Part shown: piece by piece, positions 5,565-7,905 of the stretch
Layout: every line of letters starts with the position of its first letter
Position numbering within the stretch: the first letter of the stretch is position 1
DNA from: Pseudaquidulcibacter sp964443435
Lineage (GTDB): Bacteria > Pseudomonadota > Alphaproteobacteria > Caulobacterales > Aquidulcibacteraceae
Assembly (NCBI GenBank): GCA_964443435.1
Contig: CAYUCW010000075.1
Coordinates: forward strand, 1 to 7,905
Length of the DNA: 7,905 nt
Direction: 5' to 3'
Program-made: the position numbers and the translations under genes
Notes under the pieces: generated by a model
What the model was told of the DNA's origin: nothing
What the model saw: the letters and a program-made list of their open reading frames with translations, nothing else
The model's database searches: none

Positions 5565-7067
5565 ATGACTGAAACCTCTGTTCCTGCATATACTGCATTT
5601 AAAACCGCCCGCCCTGATCAATATATCAAAGGCGTTACTGGTGATTGGGAAATTATCATTGGTATGGAAGTTCATGCGCAAGTATTAGCAAAATCAAAGC
5701 TTTTCTCTGGGGCTTCGGCGTCTTATGGCGGCGACCCAAATACCCATGTTTCTTTGGTTGATGCAGGTATGCCCGGCATGCTTCCGGTTATTAACGAAGA
5801 AGCCGTTCGCCAAGCCGTAAAAACTGGTCTTGGTTTGGGTGCAAAAATCAATCTTTGGTCACGTTTCGATAGAAAAAATTATTTTTATCCCGATTTGCCG
5901 CAAGGCTACCAAATCTCTCAGTATCTTTATCCAATCGTAGGTGAGGGGACTTTAGAAGTCGCTTCCGAAGATGGGTCAACTATTTCGGTAGGTATTGAAC
6001 GTATCCACCTTGAGCAAGACGCAGGTAAATCAGTACATGATCTAGATCCGCAATCGACATATGTGGATTTAAACCGCTCTGGCTGTGCATTAATGGAAAT
6101 TGTGTCAAAACCAGATATTCGTTCGGCGGATGAAGCGGCAAATTATTTCAAAAATCTTCGCGCTTTAGTGCGCTATCTTGAAACTTGTGACGGCAATATG
6201 GACGAAGGCTCTATGCGTGCCGATGTTAACGTATCTGTACGCCGCCCAGGGGGGGAGCTTGGAACACGCTGCGAAATTAAAAACGTAAATTCTACAAAAT
6301 TTGTGGCATTGGCGGTTAATTATGAGGCGCGTCGCCAGATTGAAATCCTTGAAGATGGCGGAGAAATCACACAAGAAACCAGACTTTTTGACGTGAAATC
6401 AGGGGTTACACGCTCTATGCGTTCTAAAGAAGATGCGCATGATTATCGCTATTTCCCAGATCCAGATTTATTACCACTTGTACTTGATGAAGCATGGGTT
6501 GAGGATATCAAAGCCAATCTCCCTGAGCTTCCGCAAGCAATGAAGCAAAGATTTATGACTGATTATGGGCTTACGGCTTATGATGCTGGGGTATTGACCG
6601 CCGATAAGGAATTTGCGGTTTTCTATGAAGAAGTCGCTAAAGGTAATGACCCTAAAATTGCCAATTCTTGGATGACGGTTGAATTATTTGGTTGGCTTAA
6701 TAAAAATGGTGTTGAACTTTCAAAAAGCCCAATCAGCGCGCAAAAACTTGGTGGCCTTGTTGGTTTAATCACAGATGGCACAATTAATGGCAAAATCGCC
6801 AAAGATGTCTTTGCCAAAATGATTGAAACCGGTGATGAAGCCGCAACTATCGTAGAGCGTGACGGCCTTAAACAAACCACTGATACTGGCGCGATTGAAG
6901 CCTCAATTGACGAAATTATGGCGAAAAACCCTGAAAAAGTTCAAGAAGCAATCGAAAAGCCAAAAATGCTTGGCTGGTGGGTTGGTCAAGTTATGAAAGC
7001 AACGGGCGGCAAAGCCAATCCAGCGATTGTAAATGATATTATTAAGAAGAAACTAGGAATCTCTTAG
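5565..7067 (+). CDS. gatB: Asp/Glu-tRNA amidotransferase subunit B
   Basis: GatB binds the misacylated tRNA, activates its side-chain carboxylate with ATP and transfers ammonia supplied by GatA. Its 500 residues comprise an alpha/beta cradle domain (about 28-300), a helical domain and a YqeY-like C-terminal tRNA-binding tail (about 350-500). Motifs are GMEVHAQV (33-40), FDRKNYFYPDLPQGYQIS (101-118), HLEQDAGK (148-155), VDLNRSGCALMEIVSKPD (167-184), MDEGSMRADVNVS (212-224), GTRCEIKNVNS (233-243) and DYRYFPDPDL (293-302). The signature has CALMEIV where many bacteria have PLLEIV, a form I associate with alphaproteobacteria. The roughly 27-residue N-terminal extension before GDWEI also fits that group. 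It is the last gene of the operon; a strong terminator follows 49 nt downstream. Confidence 0.98.
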   Translation: MTETSVPAYTAFKTARPDQYIKGVTGDWEIIIGMEVHAQVLAKSKLFSGASASYGGDPNTHVSLVDAGMPGMLPVINEEAVRQAVKTGLGLGAKINLWSRFDRKNYFYPDLPQGYQISQYLYPIVGEGTLEVASEDGSTISVGIERIHLEQDAGKSVHDLDPQSTYVDLNRSGCALMEIVSKPDIRSADEAANYFKNLRALVRYLETCDGNMDEGSMRADVNVSVRRPGGELGTRCEIKNVNSTKFVALAVNYEARRQIEILEDGGEITQETRLFDVKSGVTRSMRSKEDAHDYRYFPDPDLLPLVLDEAWVEDIKANLPELPQAMKQRFMTDYGLTAYDAGVLTADKEFAVFYEEVAKGNDPKIANSWMTVELFGWLNKNGVELSKSPISAQKLGGLVGLITDGTINGKIAKDVFAKMIETGDEAATIVERDGLKQTTDTGAIEASIDEIMAKNPEKVQEAIEKPKMLGWWVGQVMKATGGKANPAIVNDIIKKKLGIS

Positions 7068-7068
7068 G

Positions 7069-7105
7069 CAAACCACCGCCCTCGCTGCGCTCACTTAGTG
7101 GTTTG
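7069..7105. repeat. Inverted repeat downstream of gatB
   Basis: CAAACCAC (7069-7076) pairs with GTGGTTTG (7098-7105) around a 21-nt GC-rich loop that contains CCTCGCTGCGCTC. There is no T-run after it, so it is not a terminator itself. It starts immediately after the gatB stop and may protect the mRNA 3' end or be a small dispersed repeat. CACT-T-AGTG at 7092-7100 could form a competing fold. Confidence 0.5.
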
Positions 7106-7116
7106 GGACATAAGGA

Positions 7117-7161
7117 CACGAATAACTGAAAAGCGTGGTTTTCAGTTATTCGTGGCTTTTT
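7117..7161 (+). terminator. Main terminator of the gatCAB operon
   Basis: CACGAATAACTGAAAA (7117-7132) pairs without mismatch with TTTTCAGTTATTCGTG (7139-7154) around the 6-nt loop GCGTGG. GC and five T (7157-7161) follow. A perfect 16-bp stem is long for a terminator, but the T-run and the position 49 nt after gatB support the call. Confidence 0.85.
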
Positions 7162-7169
7162 ATATAACT

Positions 7170-7191
7170 AAAGCCCCTTTGGGGCTTTTTT
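7170..7191 (+). terminator. Second, tandem terminator
   Basis: AAAGCCCC (7170-7177) pairs with GGGGCTTT (7181-7188) around a 3-nt T loop, with T continuing to 7191. This is a textbook GC-rich rho-independent terminator, 9 nt after the T-run of the previous one. Together they isolate the toxin-antitoxin promoter from gatCAB transcription. Confidence 0.92.
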
Positions 7192-7192
7192 C

Positions 7193-7221
7193 TTGCAATT
7201 TTCGTAATTTACACATATTAT
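7193..7221 (+). promoter_or_regulatory. Predicted sigma-70-type promoter of the toxin-antitoxin operon
   Basis: TTGCAA (7193-7198) as -35 and TATTAT (7216-7221) as -10 are separated by exactly 17 nt. The -10 differs from the consensus at one position and the -35 at two. Initiation would be expected near 7228, giving a 5' leader of only about 13 nt that still includes the GGAG SD. The -10 box lies inside the 25-bp palindrome, which fits repression by the operon's own antitoxin. Confidence 0.65.
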
Positions 7222-7230
7222 GTGTAAATT
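7206..7230. promoter_or_regulatory. Perfect 25-bp palindromic operator for toxin-antitoxin autoregulation
   Basis: AATTTACACATA (7206-7217) and TATGTGTAAATT (7219-7230) are exact reverse complements around a single central T. Ribbon-helix-helix antitoxins of VapBC modules typically bind palindromes over their own promoter as dimers or tetramers. This one covers the predicted -10 and start site and ends next to the SD. The symmetry is seen directly; the binding protein is inferred from position. Confidence 0.8.
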
Positions 7231-7240
7231 GGAGATAGTA

Positions 7241-7468
7241 ATGAATATCACACTTTCTATTGATGAAAAAATTGCCAAAGATGCGCGTGCAACGGCAAGG
7301 CTTATGGGCAAAAGCCTTAATCAAGCGGTTCGCGATTATTTGGCGCAATTAGCTAGGCAAAATGAAATCGCCGAAGATATTGAACAATTCGAAAAATCTA
7401 CAAAAAATAGTGGTGGTCAATTAAAAGGCTATAAATTCAATCGCGAAGAAGCAAATACGCGTGCGTAA
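7241..7468 (+). CDS. VapB-type ribbon-helix-helix antitoxin
   Basis: A 75-residue protein that probably neutralises the downstream PIN toxin and represses the operon. The N-terminus MNITLSIDEKI fits the DNA-binding beta strand. It is followed by helix A (IAKDARATARLMG, about 11-23) and helix B after the turn GKSLNQ (AVRDYLAQLARQ, about 29-40), the ribbon-helix-helix pattern. A charged linker and the tail LKGYKFNREEAN would form the toxin-binding part. I chose the ATG at 7241 because GGAG at 7231-7234 lies 6 nt before it. The in-frame ATG at 7220 sits inside the operator, upstream of the predicted start of transcription, and lacks an SD. The gene overlaps the toxin gene by 8 nt. The family is inferred from fold pattern and partner rather than a close named homologue. 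Confidence 0.85.
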   Translation: MNITLSIDEKIAKDARATARLMGKSLNQAVRDYLAQLARQNEIAEDIEQFEKSTKNSGGQLKGYKFNREEANTRA

Positions 7469-7865
7469 TTTTATTGATACTAATATCTTGATTTATGCCG
7501 ATGCCAATGATGAGCCGATTAAACAAGATATTGCAATTTCTATTATTCGCGAAAATTTATTGAATAATACAGGTGTAATTTCCACACAAGTACTTCAAGA
7601 ATATGCCAATGTTGCGCTAACAAAATTGGGGCTTTCAATTGAAATAGTGCGTGAGAGGCTTAAATTTTATTCTAATTTTGAAATTATAAATTCATCATCT
7701 AATTTATTAATTTCCGCGATTGAAATATATGCAATGCGCAAAACATCATTTTATGATGCGCTTATTATCCAATCGGCAATTAATAGTGGTTGTGACGTTC
7801 TATTAAGCGAAGATTTGCAAACGGGCGCGGTTTTTGAAAAAACTAAGGTTGTGAATCCGTTTTAA
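7461..7865 (+). CDS. vapC: VapC-type PIN-domain ribonuclease toxin
   Basis: A 134-residue PIN-domain protein, the usual toxin size. PIN toxins are Mg-dependent endoribonucleases that cut tRNA or rRNA and stop translation when freed from the antitoxin. The acidic metal-binding residues are all present: D6 in FIDTNILIYA, E47 in STQVLQEYANV, D99 in SFYDALII and D118 in LLSEDLQTG, so it should be active. Translation starts at GTG 7461, inside the end of the antitoxin gene (stop 7466-7468), with only a weak purine-rich SD (GAAGAAG). This implies coupled translation at lower yield than the antitoxin, as expected for such pairs. The target RNA cannot be predicted. The 40 nt left after its stop show no clear terminator before the window ends. 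Confidence 0.93.
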   Translation: MRNFIDTNILIYADANDEPIKQDIAISIIRENLLNNTGVISTQVLQEYANVALTKLGLSIEIVRERLKFYSNFEIINSSSNLLISAIEIYAMRKTSFYDALIIQSAINSGCDVLLSEDLQTGAVFEKTKVVNPF

Positions 7866-7905
7866 TTCACATTATTAACTTCTTTCAAGAAAAAAATTGG
7901 TTTTT

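Noticed and set aside
7220..7240. In-frame ATG 21 nt upstream of the antitoxin start
   Set aside because: It lies inside the operator palindrome, before the predicted transcription start, without an SD. The ATG at 7241 has GGAG at proper spacing.
7160..7348. Minus-strand frame of 62 codons over the toxin-antitoxin control region
   Set aside because: It runs antisense across a terminator, promoter, operator and the antitoxin gene, and its translation resembles no known protein.

Overview
This is bacterial chromosomal DNA of moderately low GC (roughly 40% by eye). It most likely comes from a low-GC alphaproteobacterium. The support is the form of GatB (an N-terminal extension before GDWEIIIGMEVHAQV, and ALMEIVSKPD in place of the usual PLLEIV), the short PhnA-like protein without a zinc ribbon, and the RhlE-type helicase with a long Arg/Gly/Asp/Ser tail. 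The lineage is inferred by eye from these proteins; no marker gene fixes it. A run of exactly 100 N shows that this is a scaffolded draft assembly.

Layout. Positions 1-1465 (minus strand) hold a probable two-gene unit: a TetA-like MFS exporter followed 14 nt later by a PhnA-like protein cut off by the window edge. Positions 1466-1802 are a 337-nt divergent intergenic region with several inverted repeats, including two consecutive stem-loops directly before the helicase. Positions 1803-3664 (plus) encode a DEAD-box RNA helicase of the RhlE type, interrupted by the assembly gap in its repetitive C-terminal tail and closed by a clean rho-independent terminator. Positions 3796-7067 (plus) are the complete gatC-gatA-gatB operon for the tRNA-dependent amidotransferase, ended by a 16-bp-stem terminator and a second terminator behind it. 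Positions 7193-7865 (plus) are a compact VapBC-type toxin-antitoxin module with its own promoter and a perfect 25-bp palindromic operator.

How the genes work together. GatA (amidase), GatB (kinase/tRNA-binding subunit) and GatC (small linker) form GatCAB, which converts misacylated Glu-tRNA(Gln), and in many bacteria Asp-tRNA(Asn), into the correct amide form. VapB (ribbon-helix-helix antitoxin) and VapC (PIN-domain RNase) are translationally coupled by an 8-nt overlap and are probably repressed by binding the palindrome over their promoter. The helicase, the exporter pair and the two operons show no evident functional link to one another.

Most of the window is ordinary housekeeping DNA. The parts worth a second look are the structured leader before the helicase, the gap-induced frame error in the helicase tail, and the tightly packed terminator/promoter/operator arrangement of the toxin-antitoxin module. 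I see no evidence for a wholly new system.
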